A stretch of 64,000 nt of DNA, from NCBI RefSeq assembly GCF_020740795.1, contig NC_067304.1, positions 2,408,056 through 2,472,055 of the forward strand, read 5' to 3'. The stretch comes from Apus apus. Taxonomy: Eukaryota > Chordata > Aves > Apodiformes > Apodidae. This document shows, in pieces, positions 33,592-43,900 of this stretch (positions within the stretch are counted from its first letter, which is position 1; each line of letters starts with the position of its first letter). The notes below the pieces were generated by a model. The model was not told the origin of the DNA. It saw only the letters and a list, made by a program, of their open reading frames with translations, and ran no database searches. The position numbers were made by a program, and so were the translations under genes.

Positions 33592-36500
33592 CTGTGAAAT
33601 GAAAAAGATAATTACTGTGTTAATGAAGTGTAGGAATAGCAAGGAAGGTGCAGGTGAGACCACACCTGCAGCAGGTGCTGTGGCAGCTCTGTTGCTTCCC
33701 AGTGAAGGAAACCACCATCCTCCCAAGTAGTCACAGAATCCCAGACTGGTCTGGATTGGAAGGGACCTTAAAGCTCATGTAGTTCCAACCCCCTGCATGG
33801 GCAGGGACACCTCCCACCAGCCCAGGCTGCTCCAAGCCCCATCCAACCTGCCCTTCAACACTGCCAGGGATGGGGCAGCCACAGCTTCCCTGGGCAACCT
33901 GGGCCAGGGTCTCACCACCCTCACAGCACAGAATTCCCTCCTCATCTCCAACCTCAGTCTCCCAATTCATTATATATAATGACACCATATATAATTACAG
34001 AAGAGCAGCAATCATTTTTCACCCTGGAAAGGCTCTGCAGCAGGACAGGGGCTTGGAGCTCAGCCCCAGCCACCTTTACCTTTACTTTCTGCTTTAAAAT
34101 CGGAGGGGAGGAGGTTGTCCTGCCGGTTCCCCAGCACGAAGGCCAGGAAGGAGAGGATGAGGGCGTCGAGGATGCCGATGATGCAGAGGATGTACGCCCA
34201 GCGCACGGTGCAGGCCCCCAGGGTGTACTTGTCCGTCTTGTCCCCGCACAGACGCCTCACCTCGCCCGAGTCCCAGCCGTCGGGGTAGATGAGGCAGCCG
34301 ATCATCAGCCCGGTGGCTGCGGGGAGAGGGGAGAGGGGCCGGGAGGTCGGGGCTGCCCCTGCAGGAGCGGGGCAGCGCTGCACCCACCGCGGGCAGAGAG
34401 ACACGGAGGGACAAGCTCAGCAGGGTTCAGTGCTCACCTGCCCTGCGGTCACCCAGAGAATCCCAGAATGGTTTGTGTTGGAGGGACCTTCAAGATCATC
34501 CAGTCCCAAACCCCCTGCACGGGCAGGGACACCTCCCAGCAGCCCAGGCTGCTCCAAGCCCCATCCAACCTGCCCTTCAACACTGCCAGGGATGGGGCAG
34601 ACACAGCTTCCCTGGGCAGCCTGGGCCAGGGTCTCCCCACCCTCACAGCCCAGAATTCCCAATATCTCAATCTCCCTTTTCCAGTTTTCATCCATCCCCC
34701 CTTGTCCCACCCCTCCCAAGCCCCTCTCCAGCTTTCCTGCACGGGTCCTGCTGCAGCCACCCCCCTGCAGCCAGGGAGCAGCAGGATCCAGCAGGTTGCT
34801 CCCACCAAGGACACGCTGCAGCAGCAGCTCCATCCCCACGTTGCCCAGGCAACGTCTCTCCTGCCTCTCCACACATCCCTGCTGCAAAGAAATATTTTCT
34901 CTGCATGAAACCAGGGTGGGTTTAGCCTGCGTGAGGTGGAGGACCTTGTCCCTGCCTGGTGTGCAGCAGCTCTGCTTGAGCAGCTGTGGTGGTTCCACCT
35001 CTTTGCCTGGCCCCAGCACATGGACCATCTCCTGCAGGGCCCTCAGCCTGTTGTCCTTCTGGCTTTGCCATGGGAGGTGCAACAAACCCAGCACCAGCTG
35101 CTGGAGGGACAGTTTCTGCCAAGCTCCTCATATTCCAAAAGCTCAGAACTGCTTTTTTTTTTTTTTTTCCCCCCCCACCTGCCCAGAGAAATGGTTGAAT
35201 TTGCTGGATGAGGGTGAGGGAGTTGGGGAGGGAGAAGAGCTGAGCTCATCTGCAAAGCTTTGGGATGAGATGAATGGAGACTCTGCATCCTCCACTGTTA
35301 TCCTGGTGCAAAGCATGGAAGTAAATGGTCCTTGATTTCTTTTTGTGCAGCTGTGAGGCCCCCCCCCAGGCTCCTCTCATGCCATGGGGGGAGCTCTGGA
35401 CAAGCAGAACTTCACCCTCGTGGATGTCCTTCTGCAGCAGTGAGATATTCCTGCCCCATACTGCTGCTTTTTCTCTGTCACTGGGTGCTCAATAAGCCAG
35501 AAAACATTTTTTGGGGTGGTTGCCTCCCACTTTGCTGATGGTTTTTTTAACCTTGGTTTGAGGACAGGAGAGCAGCCAGGCCTGGGTCTGCAGAGAGCAT
35601 TTCTCTTCATTAAGAAGCAGCTGGTGTCTCCTGTATTTAATTACTCTTCTGTGTAGCTCACAGAGAGGAGGGGCAGAGAGAAACTGGGGAAGCTGGAAGG
35701 AAATCGATTCTCCTGCGAAAACGCACCTGGTGAGGAGCAAAGGTCAGAGAATGGACCTGTTTGTGCCTGCCCCCTTTTTTTTAAATAACTCCCAGAAATG
35801 CAGCAGCACCTGCTTGAAAGCTCCCGTGAGCCTGGGCTCTGTCTGGGGAAGAGGAACTGGGCTGTCAGGGATAAATTGGGCTTGTCCGTGTGGCTGGAGC
35901 TGCCTGTGTTGACTTTCTCTCCCCATCCAGGGCAAAAATGTCCATCAAAAGCCCCAAATAGGACAGCAAAGCCTTGCCCTGCCCCTCAGGAGGCTGAGCG
36001 GCCCCAAGCCTCTTATCTAAAGCTTTGCTGCTTTAGCCAGGAACTGAAGCAACCCTGGTGCCATCCTCCCACGGGGTGTCAGCCCGGGTGTCCCTGTCGT
36101 GGGGGCACCCAGGGACAGGGGGGTGGGTGGGGGGGGGCTGTGGCTGGTCCTGGTATGAATGATTCAGGAGCTGCAAAGGGGCTGGGTTGGGTTTCAGCTG
36201 GGGCTGGGAAGGCAGGAGCTGGGTTACCCGGTGTCTCGGGTGTCTGGTTGCCCTGGGGGAGGGATGGGGAAGGATGAAGATCCACAGGGATGAGCGGAAG
36301 GATGTGAGGATGAGCAGAAAAGTAGGGAAACGTAGGTGATGGTACCAAGTCAGTGCCCTCCTCCTGCTCCCCCTCCCTGGTACGTCTCCCCCCCAGGCTC
36401 CAGGTGGTGCCGTGGGCACCAAATAACCCGGCAAACCTCAGCATCTCCCTGCTGAATTCCCACGGGATCCTTGCACAGCAGGGACGGATGCTCTGAAGCC

Positions 36501-37262
36501 AGGACCTCACTGCTCCGTGGGGCAGAGCAGGAGCCACCCTGCTGGGTGATGGCCAGAGGGGATTCCCTCAGGTAAGTGGGGACAGACTGGTTTGTTGGGG
36601 ATTTAGCAGCAGCACAAGGAGAGGAGCATCAACCACGTGCAATGAGTCTGCTGGGCCTCAGCTGCTCTGACATTGACTGCCAATTCCCCACTGGTAACCA
36701 GTAAGGAGGAGCAAATGGAGCATGGAGGTTATGCTGGGGTCATTTTCCTGCCCAGCACCCCCACTGGCAGAGTCAAGGTGGGGACAGGGAGAGAAAAGCA
36801 GCTCTGCCTTGGACCATCAGAAGCCCCCAGTCCCCCCCCCCGAGCATCACCTGCTGCCAGCTGCATCCAGGCACAGACTTTATAGACGGTGGCTGCGTTG
36901 CAGAAGAAGAAGAGGCTGAAGCAGAGGATGGTGCCGATGATGAGGAAGGTGGAGATGCCGACGAAGAACATGGCCGTTTTGAAGGCGCTGGAGGGGATGG
37001 TGCCGAAGTCGAGGGGGCTGCCCTTGCAGATGAGCTCTCCCGTCAGGGCGTTGCCGATGCAGTAGGAGAAGAGGCCGAAGTAGCCAGCCTGGGGGGTGTC
37101 GATGCTGTCCCCGATCCAGTAAGGCTGGATGAAGGTCACCACCATCAGGATGGAGAAGCAGAGGGTGAAAAGGGCCCAGAGCACCCCCATGGCCCGAGCG
37201 TTCCTCACGTAGTTGGTGTGATAGATCCGGGCCGCCTCTTGCGCCGGCAGCAGCTTGGTCAT
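33578..37262 (-). CDS. LHFPL5: LHFPL tetraspan subfamily member 5 (3 coding exons, 220 aa)
   Basis: LHFPL5 (TMHS) is a four-pass membrane protein of the hair-cell mechanotransduction complex, linking PCDH15 tip links to TMC channels. Coding exons on the minus strand are 36851-37262, 34080-34316 and 33578-33591 (412 + 237 + 14 nt = 663). The translation starts [21 protein letters not shown], close to human LHFPL5. Predicted membrane segments lie at about 25-45, 95-120, 127-148 and 178-200. The first extracellular loop has the claudin-superfamily pattern W49...GLF(63-65)...C68...C79. The C-terminus ends ESKEEGD, comparable to human DGTEEV; human is 219 aa. Paralogues LHFPL3/4 are alternatives, but the N-terminus and the SRPK1-CLPS synteny favour LHFPL5. 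It converges with SRPK1. Confidence 0.94.
33731..33968 (-). mobile_element. CR1 LINE 3' fragment in LHFPL5 intron 2
   Basis: On the plus-strand axis it is antisense CR1 ('cacagaatcccagactggtctgg' terminus at left), hence in the same orientation as LHFPL5 transcription. About 240 bp. Confidence 0.93.
34080..34316 (-). CDS. LHFPL5: LHFPL5 coding exon 2
   Basis: Acceptor ccgCAG at 34317-34318; encodes residues 138-217 ([15 protein letters not shown], second loop, TM4 and the cytoplasmic tail start). An alternative donor 6 nt earlier (exon end 34086) is also GTAAAG and in the same phase, but AAAG|GTAAAG is the better match and gives the family length. Confidence 0.85.
34451..34740 (-). mobile_element. 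CR1 LINE 3' fragment in LHFPL5 intron 1
   Basis: Antisense copy starting 'agagaatcccagaatggtttgtg', about 290 bp. Lies only about 130 bp upstream (in gene direction) of exon 2. Oriented with LHFPL5 transcription, same as the copy in intron 2. Confidence 0.93.
36851..37262 (-). CDS. LHFPL5: LHFPL5 coding exon 1
   Basis: ATG at 37260-37262 (minus strand) through A138 first base; encodes TM1, the first extracellular loop with two cysteines, and TM2 into TM3. Donor GTGATG at 36850 downward. Confidence 0.95.
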
Positions 37263-37277
37263 GGTGGGGGCAGCGGG

Positions 37278-37368
37278 ACAGACACCGGGACCGGCACAGA
37301 CACCGGGACCGGCACAGACACCGGCACCGCCACCGGGACCGGCACAGACACCGGCACCGCCACCGGCC
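37278..37368. repeat. 18/30-bp GC minisatellite upstream of LHFPL5 ATG
   Basis: Tandem units of 'cagacaccgggaccggca' and a related 30-bp unit adding 'ccgccaccgggaccgg'. Starts 16 bp upstream of the LHFPL5 start codon, so it probably lies in the 5' UTR, where it would be a G/C-rich structured leader. Confidence 0.8.
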
Positions 37369-37369
37369 C

Positions 37370-37570
37370 CCCCGGCGCCGCCCGCCCCGCCCCGCGGGAG
37401 GCTCCGGCAGCGGCTGCACCGCCCCGGGGGGCGGCGGCGCGACCACCCGCCCCTTCCCCCGCTCCGAGGAGCCGGGGAGGACCCGGGAGGAGCCCGAGAG
37501 ACCCTCCCCGCCCCCAGCCGGGTGGGTCGGCAGGAGCCGGGCGGCAGGTCGGGGGGTGCGGCGTGGGTGA
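37370..37570 (-). promoter_or_regulatory. LHFPL5: LHFPL5 CpG-rich promoter region (probable)
   Basis: CpG-dense DNA immediately upstream of the LHFPL5 coding start, with no TATA box that I can see. The transcription start is not resolvable by eye. Confidence 0.5.
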
Positions 37571-37584
37571 GACTTGAGACCCCG

Positions 37585-38065
37585 AGATGGGATCCAGGGA
37601 TGGGGGTCCCAGAACGTGCCCTGTGTCCCCAGGATCTTCACTCGGGATGAGCCCTGGGATCCCGAGATGATAGCCCGGGATCAGCCCTCTGTCCGCGGGC
37701 TGCGGCCGCAGAACGCACCCTGGAATCCCGGGCTGAGCTCCCGGGATGAGCCCTTAGGATGAGCTCCTGGGACGTGCCCTGCAGGACCCTGCACCTGGAG
37801 GGTGTGCCCTGTGTCCCTGGGAAATGCCCCTGGCGTCACCCCATGCCCCCGGGATGCACTCTGTATCCCCAGGATGTGCCCTGGGGTGTCCCCCATATCC
37901 CCGGGATGCTGTGTGCCCATCCTTTGGGTCTCGGGATGTGCCGTGCATCCCTGGATGTGTCTCAGGATGTGCCACATGCCCCAGGATGGTTGTTGGGATG
38001 CTCCCCAGGATGTCTCTTGCCCCCCTCAGTGTGTTTCCCAGGATCGATCCAGGCTCTGCTGTTTG
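37585..38065. repeat. Degenerate minisatellite, 'ccccgggatg' core
   Basis: Irregularly spaced copies (roughly 15-40 bp apart) of a (C/T)CC(C/A)(G/A)GGATG core followed by 'tgccctg'-like sequence. Several open frames cross it on both strands, as expected for a repeat; none looks like a gene. Confidence 0.65.
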
Positions 38066-39075
38066 CTCCAGGACATGTCCCAAACGCTGTGTCCCCTCTG
38101 CTGCTTCCCTCTGCCCTCCCAGCTGGTGTCACCAGGGTCTTCCCTCCCTGGAGGAGGGTGTATGGGGTGCTGCATCATTGGGGTGGGGGGCTGCAGGTCC
38201 CTCGACCCCCCCTGTCAGCTCCAGGGGTAGCTGAGGCTGCAGGCAGGGAGGGGACTGTCCCCTCAGCCCCACAACAGGAAGGGCAAGGGCTCCTGTGGCA
38301 GGGCCCGGTCTTTGCCCAGCTCTCATGTCCTGCTGACCATGGAGCCTGCCCCGATGTGCTGCAGGCACTGCCATCCACCTCGGGACCTTTCTCCAGGAGC
38401 CACATCTGCCTCACATCCCGAGGGACAGCAGCATGCTGCTCAGCTCCCACCGCAGGGCCCAGATGCCACATGCCAGCCTGACAACCACCCCAGGGGCCAC
38501 CAAAGGCCAGGGCTGCCCTGGTGTTAATCATTGCCCAGAGCAGCAGGGCCAAGACGGGCCTGAAAAGCTGCTCCATTCCCAGGGCTGTTTTCCTTTCATC
38601 CTACACAACCCCCAAGCAGCAAAACACGGAGCAAACACCCGTCAGGCTGCAGTGGGTGGCCCACAATGGGGACCTTGGTGGCCTCTGGAGCACCAAGCGA
38701 GGCTGGCAGGGGGGTGGGCTCAGTCCTGCCACACTTTGGGCTTTCTTGAGCAGGTTTCTTGGTGTCTGTGATCATAACGTTGGAGCGATGGAGGATCTGG
38801 GCGTGGGCACCTCAGGGGTGGGCACCTTCCTACAGAGCAGAGCTCCTGCCGTGGTTTGCCCATGAACCCATCAACAGCACCAGCAAGGAGAGAGTCCTGG
38901 AGAGCCCCAGCTCCTGGGAAGTCAGGGTGCAGGAGAGGAGAGAGGGCTGGCAATCCCTCCCCAGGGAACTGCCATGACTTTGGGATTGCTTCGCCCAAAG
39001 GAGCTGCCAAGGGGCAGGTTGGCATCGCCGGGGCCGGATGGTCGCCCGGGGACAGGGTCAGATGTCCCTGTCGTG
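38066..39075. other. LHFPL5-CLPS intergenic, no gene seen
   Basis: GC-rich unique DNA between two divergently transcribed genes. No recognisable protein or RNA gene. Confidence 0.6.
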
Positions 39076-39079
39076 GCAT

Positions 39080-39200
39080 CACCTGGCAGCATGGATGTCA
39101 CCTGTGCCATGGGTACAGCTGTCGCAGGCCCTGCCCCAGTGCCACGGGTTGGGGTGTGATAGGAGCAGCTGCATCAGCTGATGGAGACGCTGGCTATAAA
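39080..39200 (+). promoter_or_regulatory. CLPS: CLPS promoter: E-box cluster and TATA box
   Basis: TATAAA at 39195-39200 is 42 bp before the ATG, so the cap site is probably near 39226-39230. Upstream are five E-boxes in 101 bp: CACCTG at 39080 and 39099, CAGCTG at 39116, 39166 and 39175. Pancreatic acinar genes are driven by the bHLH complex PTF1, which binds such E-boxes; the assignment to PTF1 is inference. Confidence 0.7.
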
Positions 39201-39241
39201 GCACCTCCTGGGCCCGCAGCACAGCCCCTAACCAGCCCACC

Positions 39242-39340
39242 ATGGCCACCATCCTGCCCCTCCGCCTGCTCCTGGCCCTGCTGCTGCTGCTGCCCCCGGC
39301 CCTGCCCGCGCCCCACGAGCGAGGGCTCATCTTCAACTTG
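39242..39340 (+). CDS. CLPS: CLPS coding exon 1
   Basis: Encodes the signal peptide, the APHER propeptide and GLIFNL (33 codons). Donor GTGAGA. Confidence 0.95.
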
Positions 39341-40242
39341 GTGAGAGGGACAGGGGACGCTGAGCCTGTCCCCAAACACGGCCAGGGGACACCTCGATGG
39401 GGTGTGCAGGGGAGGTTGGAGGGGTCTGTGGTGCATGGGGGACCCCCAGGGTGAGGGAGGCAGCCACAGAGAGCAAAACTCATTGTGGGTGGGGAAACTG
39501 AGGCGGGTGGGGAGGGTGTGCTGGGTTTTTCAGGGTTGTGAGGGATCTCAGAGTCCAGCACTCGGAAGCACACGGAAGCCTGTAAGTGGGATTGCAGCTC
39601 TCAGCTGCCTGTGCTGGTGAGGACCCTCTTCCTGGGGGGCTCACAGGGAGGGGGGACACTCCCCCTGCAGTGTCTCAGCCACGCTCCCCTGTGCCCAGCA
39701 GAAACCAGCACTTCAGGGGCTCCTATTTTGGGTCAGACCAAGGAAACGCTGCGGGGTGGGAGGCTCAAGCTGAGCCCCGGCTGAAAGGGGCTGGCTGGCA
39801 CCCACCCAAACCCTCCCAGCCCGTGGCTGGGGGGAATGTGAAGGGGGGGACAGAGATGGCCCTGGTGCTGACGCCCTCCCTGGTGCTGCAGGACATCGGG
39901 GAGCTGTGCCTGCAGAGCGCCCAGTGCAAGAGCGGGTGCTGCCACCGCAACAGCGGCCTCAGCCTGGCCCGCTGCGCGCCCAGGGCAGCCGAGTTCCAGG
40001 AGTGCTCCCCAAAGGTAAGGGTTCCCCTCTGCCTGGGGACACACACACACACACACACACAGGGTCATGTCCCCCACACTGCAGTGTGCCTTGGTCCCCC
40101 CCAGAGCCTCTATGGGGTTTACTACAAGTGTCCCTGCGAGAACGGCTTGACCTGCGACGCCGATAAGAGCATCGTGGGCTCCATCACCAACAGCAACTTC
40201 GGCCTCTGCAAGGATCCCCTGAGCTCAGACAAGTCCCGGTGA
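39242..40242 (+). CDS. CLPS: Colipase precursor (3 exons, 119 aa, complete)
   Basis: Colipase is secreted by the exocrine pancreas and anchors pancreatic triglyceride lipase to bile-salt-covered fat droplets. Exons are 39242-39340, 39892-40014 and 40105-40242, all phase 0, stop TGA at 40240-40242. Residues 1-22 form a leucine-rich signal peptide. A short propeptide APHER precedes GLIFNL at about 23-33. The mature part carries all ten cysteines of the five-disulphide colipase fold, including QCKSGCC, the aromatic lipid-binding finger YGVYYKCPC, and the conserved SIVGSITNSNFGLC. Human colipase is 112 aa. The ATG context is CACCATGG. Synteny (between LHFPL5 and FKBP5) agrees. An AGTAAA at 40354-40359 is the likely polyadenylation signal. 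Confidence 0.96.
39892..40014 (+). CDS. CLPS: CLPS coding exon 2
   Basis: Encodes DIGELCLQSAQCKSGCC through ECSPK (41 codons, six cysteines). Acceptor gtgctgCAG, donor GTAAGG. Confidence 0.96.
40038..40062. repeat. (CA)n microsatellite in CLPS intron 2
   Basis: About eleven CA dinucleotides in an intron of only 90 bp, beginning about 24 nt after the exon 2 donor. Confidence 0.9.
40105..40242 (+). CDS. CLPS: CLPS coding exon 3
   Basis: Encodes SLYGVYYKCPC through the C-terminus LSSDKSR and stop (45 codons, four cysteines). Acceptor ccccCAG. Confidence 0.96.
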   Translation, partial: SLYGVYYKCPCENGLTCDADKSIVGSITNSNFGLCKDPLSSDKSR

Positions 40243-40353
40243 AGGAAGAGATCCCCCCCAAGACCTCCATCCTACCCCTGCCACCCTCTTTTCCCCCTCC
40301 CCAGGGATGCCCAGACCTGCCCACGCTGCCCTGGCTGCAGGGGGGAAGGTCTG

Positions 40354-40359
40354 AGTAAA
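40354..40359 (+). terminator. CLPS polyadenylation signal AGTAAA
   Basis: The common variant hexamer AGTAAA lies 112 bp after the stop; no AATAAA is present nearby. Confidence 0.6.
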
Positions 40360-40577
40360 GAGCATCTCCTGTCAAGCTGATGCTTCCACTCGACGTGTCC
40401 CTCTGGTCAAAAAGCTGTGGGGACACGGTGGCTTCACCGAAAAGTGCACATGGTATGGAATTGTCTAAGAGGGGTGAGCTCTGCTCAGGGGGAGCATCAG
40501 CAGGGGGGGGTGCAGGGAGGGGAAGATGCAGCAGCCCCCAGAGCTGCAGGAGCTGCTTGGCTCGTGTCCCACTCGGG

Positions 40578-40952
40578 TCATTTCCCTCTGTGGTTGCTCT
40601 GGGTGGAAATGTCCCCCAGGAAAGGTTTGTGGTTGGAGAGGTGGGACTGGAAGTGGTGGGTGCTGGAGGTTGAGTCTGCACTGATGCTCTGGATGACCCT
40701 GACCTGCTGCTCCTCCTCAGAGTGGGTGGACACGGCTGGGAGGTGGTCGGTGGGGTGGGGACCCTCCCCAGAAAGGACCTCGAAGGGGCAGTGGTTGTCC
40801 TCGAGCTGTGGGGACCTCTCATCTGGCACCTCCAGCTCGTAGAGCAGCTTCTCCAGCTGTGAGGTGTGCTGGAGCTTCGGGAACTCGCCAGCGGGGGAGG
40901 ACCCTGGAGAGGCTGGCACCACCCCAGGACACGGACTGGGGATACTGGGAGC
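40578..40952 (-). CDS. Unrecognised minus-strand open frame, possible terminal exon
   Basis: Minus-strand frame open from 40952 to a TGA at 40578, with a balanced, protein-like composition (for example QLEKLLYELEVPDERSPQLE, then HSEEEQQVRVIQSI). This differs from the proline/glycine-only shadow frames around it. A CAG acceptor-like site precedes it at about 40938-40950. I recognise no domain. In mammals ARMC12 sits between the colipase genes and FKBP5 on the strand opposite FKBP5, which is this strand, but the residues do not resemble the armadillo protein as I recall it. It could be a diverged exon, an exon of an undescribed gene, or chance. Confidence 0.25.
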   Translation of the reverse strand, partial: APSIPSPCPGVVPASPGSSPAGEFPKLQHTSQLEKLLYELEVPDERSPQLEDNHCPFEVLSGEGPHPTDHLPAVSTHSEEEQQVRVIQSISADSTSSTHHFQSHLSNHKPFLGDISTQSNHRGK

Positions 40953-40959
40953 TCACCCG

Positions 40960-43900
40960 GGGCTTTGCATCCTTGCCATGGGCAGGACGCGGCCACCACC
41001 CGGGCTCCCACCGTGCCGGGACCAGCAGAGGGCACCCGCCGCGTTCCCGCCGCCTGGGACCCCCCCCCTCCCCAGCTCTAGGGACCCCCCCTCCCAGCAG
41101 GGACCCCCCAACCCCAGGGGCAGCTCAGCCTTGGGGGGGGGGAGGGTAGAACTCTGAAATGCACCCAGCCCTGACACCCCTTGAGCTCAGCTTTGGGGGG
41201 GGTCACCCTCTGTGTGGAGTGGGGGAGGACACACTAATGGGGGACACACACACACACAGCGTGGGCCAACCCTTGGTGCATAGAATGAGGATTTCGGGGT
41301 GTCCCACTTTTGGGGGTAACCCCCATTTTTGGGTTGTCCCCATGTCGGCAGGAGCAGAGTGTGGCAGTGGAGAGGTGGGAAGGGGGGGGATGATTGTGCT
41401 GGGGGGAGGGAAACACACATACATACATGAACAAACACCCCCCCCCCGCCCCCCCCCGCATCTCAGCCCTATATTTCCTGGTGCAGCAGAGGCTTTATTT
41501 TGGCAGCCCCCGGGGCTGGTAAATATTGGCTTAAACCGAAAACCAGACGCTTGACTCACGGCGTCTTAACAAACACAGGAAGGGGCCCCCGGTGTCTGCG
41601 GGGTGCTGCCTGCCCTGGGCCCCCCCCCCACCCCCGGCCCCCCCCTCCAGGGTTGGGGGGCACCCCGAGCTGGGTTGTGGGTGGGTGAGTACGAACAGGG
41701 CATCCTTGTGGGGTAAATTTTGCTGCAATGAGATCCCTGACCCGGGGGGGTGCAGCCCCTCGTGTGTCCCCCCCGCACCAGCTCCAAAGGACCCCCCCCT
41801 CCTTCCCCCCCTTGTTGGGGACCTTCACGCTGGGTGATGTTGCGGTGCAAGCATTGTGGTGGGGGTCACCCCAACTCCCCCCGCCCCCCAGTCTCACCCC
41901 ATCACTTTGCACAGCAGCTCTGCAACCCTGGTGTGTGTGTGTCCCTCCCCCCCCGCCTTGGAGCTGGGGGGAGGACACACACACACGGGGATTTACCCAC
42001 CCCCCCCCACCTCGAGACCTCAATTCACCTTATGGTGCAAATATTAGGGTGCCCCTTCCTCCCCTCCCCGGCTTTGCACAGGGTGCCCCCCCCCCGTCTA
42101 AAAACCAACCAGCAGCACGAAACCAAAAGAACACCGCAAGACGGGGCGGGGGGGGGAGCACACCCCAATCTCACCCTCCTCCCCCCATCACCAGCCTCAC
42201 CCCTCACTTTTTACCCCCATCCCCACCTGCTCACCCACGGGGGGTGCTCCCAGGGCCCCCCCGCTTTGCCCTGGGGGGGCTGTGTGGAAGGTTTTTCCGC
42301 CCCCCCCGCTGTGTCCCCCCCCCCCTGCAGGGGCTGTTTTTACCAGGAGGGTACAGCGTGTCCTCGCACAGCCGCGCTCCCTCTCCCCAACCCCCCCGCT
42401 CCCTCCCTCTCTCTCTCCCCCCCCCTTTCCGCCAACCCTCGGCCTTCACCTCTTCTCCTCCCGCTGCTTTTAACCCTTTTTTTAAACAAACGGCGCCTTT
42501 TTTTTTGCTCCTTTTTTGTTGTTGTTGTTTCCCTTCTCAATCTTTCTGCGAAGATGCTGCTGAAGCTCCTCTGTCCATCCCGGGGGGGGGTCTTTGCATC
42601 CCCACTTTACTCCCCCCCCACACCCCCCAAATGCCATCATGAGCTGCGGCTGCAAAGGTGTGTGTGTGGGGGGGGGTCTCCAGGGGGGTGCCCACCCCAT
42701 GCGCATCCTGACAGACCACCCCCCCCCCCCCAGCAAAGACCCCCACCCCACAAACTGGGAGCACCCCCACCTCCCCTCAGCTCTGCAAAAAAAACTCCCA
42801 GGAAAAGTGGGGGGCCAGGATTGGGGGGTGGGGGGGGGTTGATCCTGCAGCTTTTGCCCTGTGGGCACGGGGGGGCTGTCAGCCCCGAGGTGGGGGGGAT
42901 CAAATGCTTCTTTGGGGGGACTGAGTTGCCCCCGACCCCCGTGGAGGCGGCAGCCCTTTAGCACCCTGAGGGTGGTGACATTTGGGGGCCCCCTGTACCC
43001 CAGGCACAGAATGACACCAACCCCCCCTCATTAGCTACAGAGTGGGGTCATGCAGGGGCCCGATCCTGCGGGGGGGGGGTTGTCAGGGGGTCTCATGAGG
43101 TCTGGGTTCAGGGGTGCTGGGGATGTGTGAGCTTGGCAGGGAGGCTTGTGCCATGGGGTGTTTAGGGGGTGCCCCAGAGGTGTTTTGGGGTGCTCGTGCA
43201 ATTGGGGGGGGGGGGGGGGTCGAGCAGTGGTCCCATCTCGGGGTGCCTCTCAGCCAGGGTGGGTTGTGGCTGGAGGTGGCCCCAGTGTTTGCCAAGCAGG
43301 AGCCCCAGGGATGCAGCCCAGCCCGGAGGGGGGGGGGGGGTTCCACAGCCCGGCAGGGGTGGGGGGACCCCAAATCCCTGGGGAAGATGCCCCACTGTGC
43401 CCCCACTACCCTGTGCCGACGTGGGACACCTCAACCTGCACCCACGGCAGGTTCAAGCCGTGGGGCACAAGGGGGTGCAGGACCCCCCTCCACCCCCCAC
43501 CCCCTTTCTCCTGCAACCCCCAGGTGGGTTTTCCTAAATCCGGGCCGGGTTTGCACCACCCTGGGGTGATGGTTCGGGGATGGAGCCGGCGAGGAACCGC
43601 CCTGAGGGCTCTGGCTGGTGGAGAAGAACCTTTCTAGCAACCACCCAAAAAAACCCAACAAAAATCAACATTAAAAAAAAAAAATCAAAACCCGAATTCA
43701 TGGAAAGCTCCGGTTTGTCTCCTCTTGCCAAAACCAATTGTTGCAGATTTTTCCCCGGCCTCTCCGGCTCTGCCACCGCATGGGAGGGAGGGATCAATGT
43801 CGGACGCATCTCCTGCTTTCCCCCCCCCAAATTTTCCCCCGGGAGTTGGATGAGGTGAAGGACCCGGTGAGAGGGCAGGGACCAGCTCCAAGGAGCCCCA

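Noticed and set aside
34060-34085. LHFPL5 reading through exon 2 to end in ...SKGKGGWG
   Set aside because: A good donor lies at 34079 and a matching acceptor at 33592 gives an acidic C-terminus and total length (220) that fit the family.
41728-42961. Open frames of 304 and 403 codons on the plus strand
   Set aside because: Almost entirely proline, serine and histidine from C-homopolymer DNA; no conserved motif in any frame.
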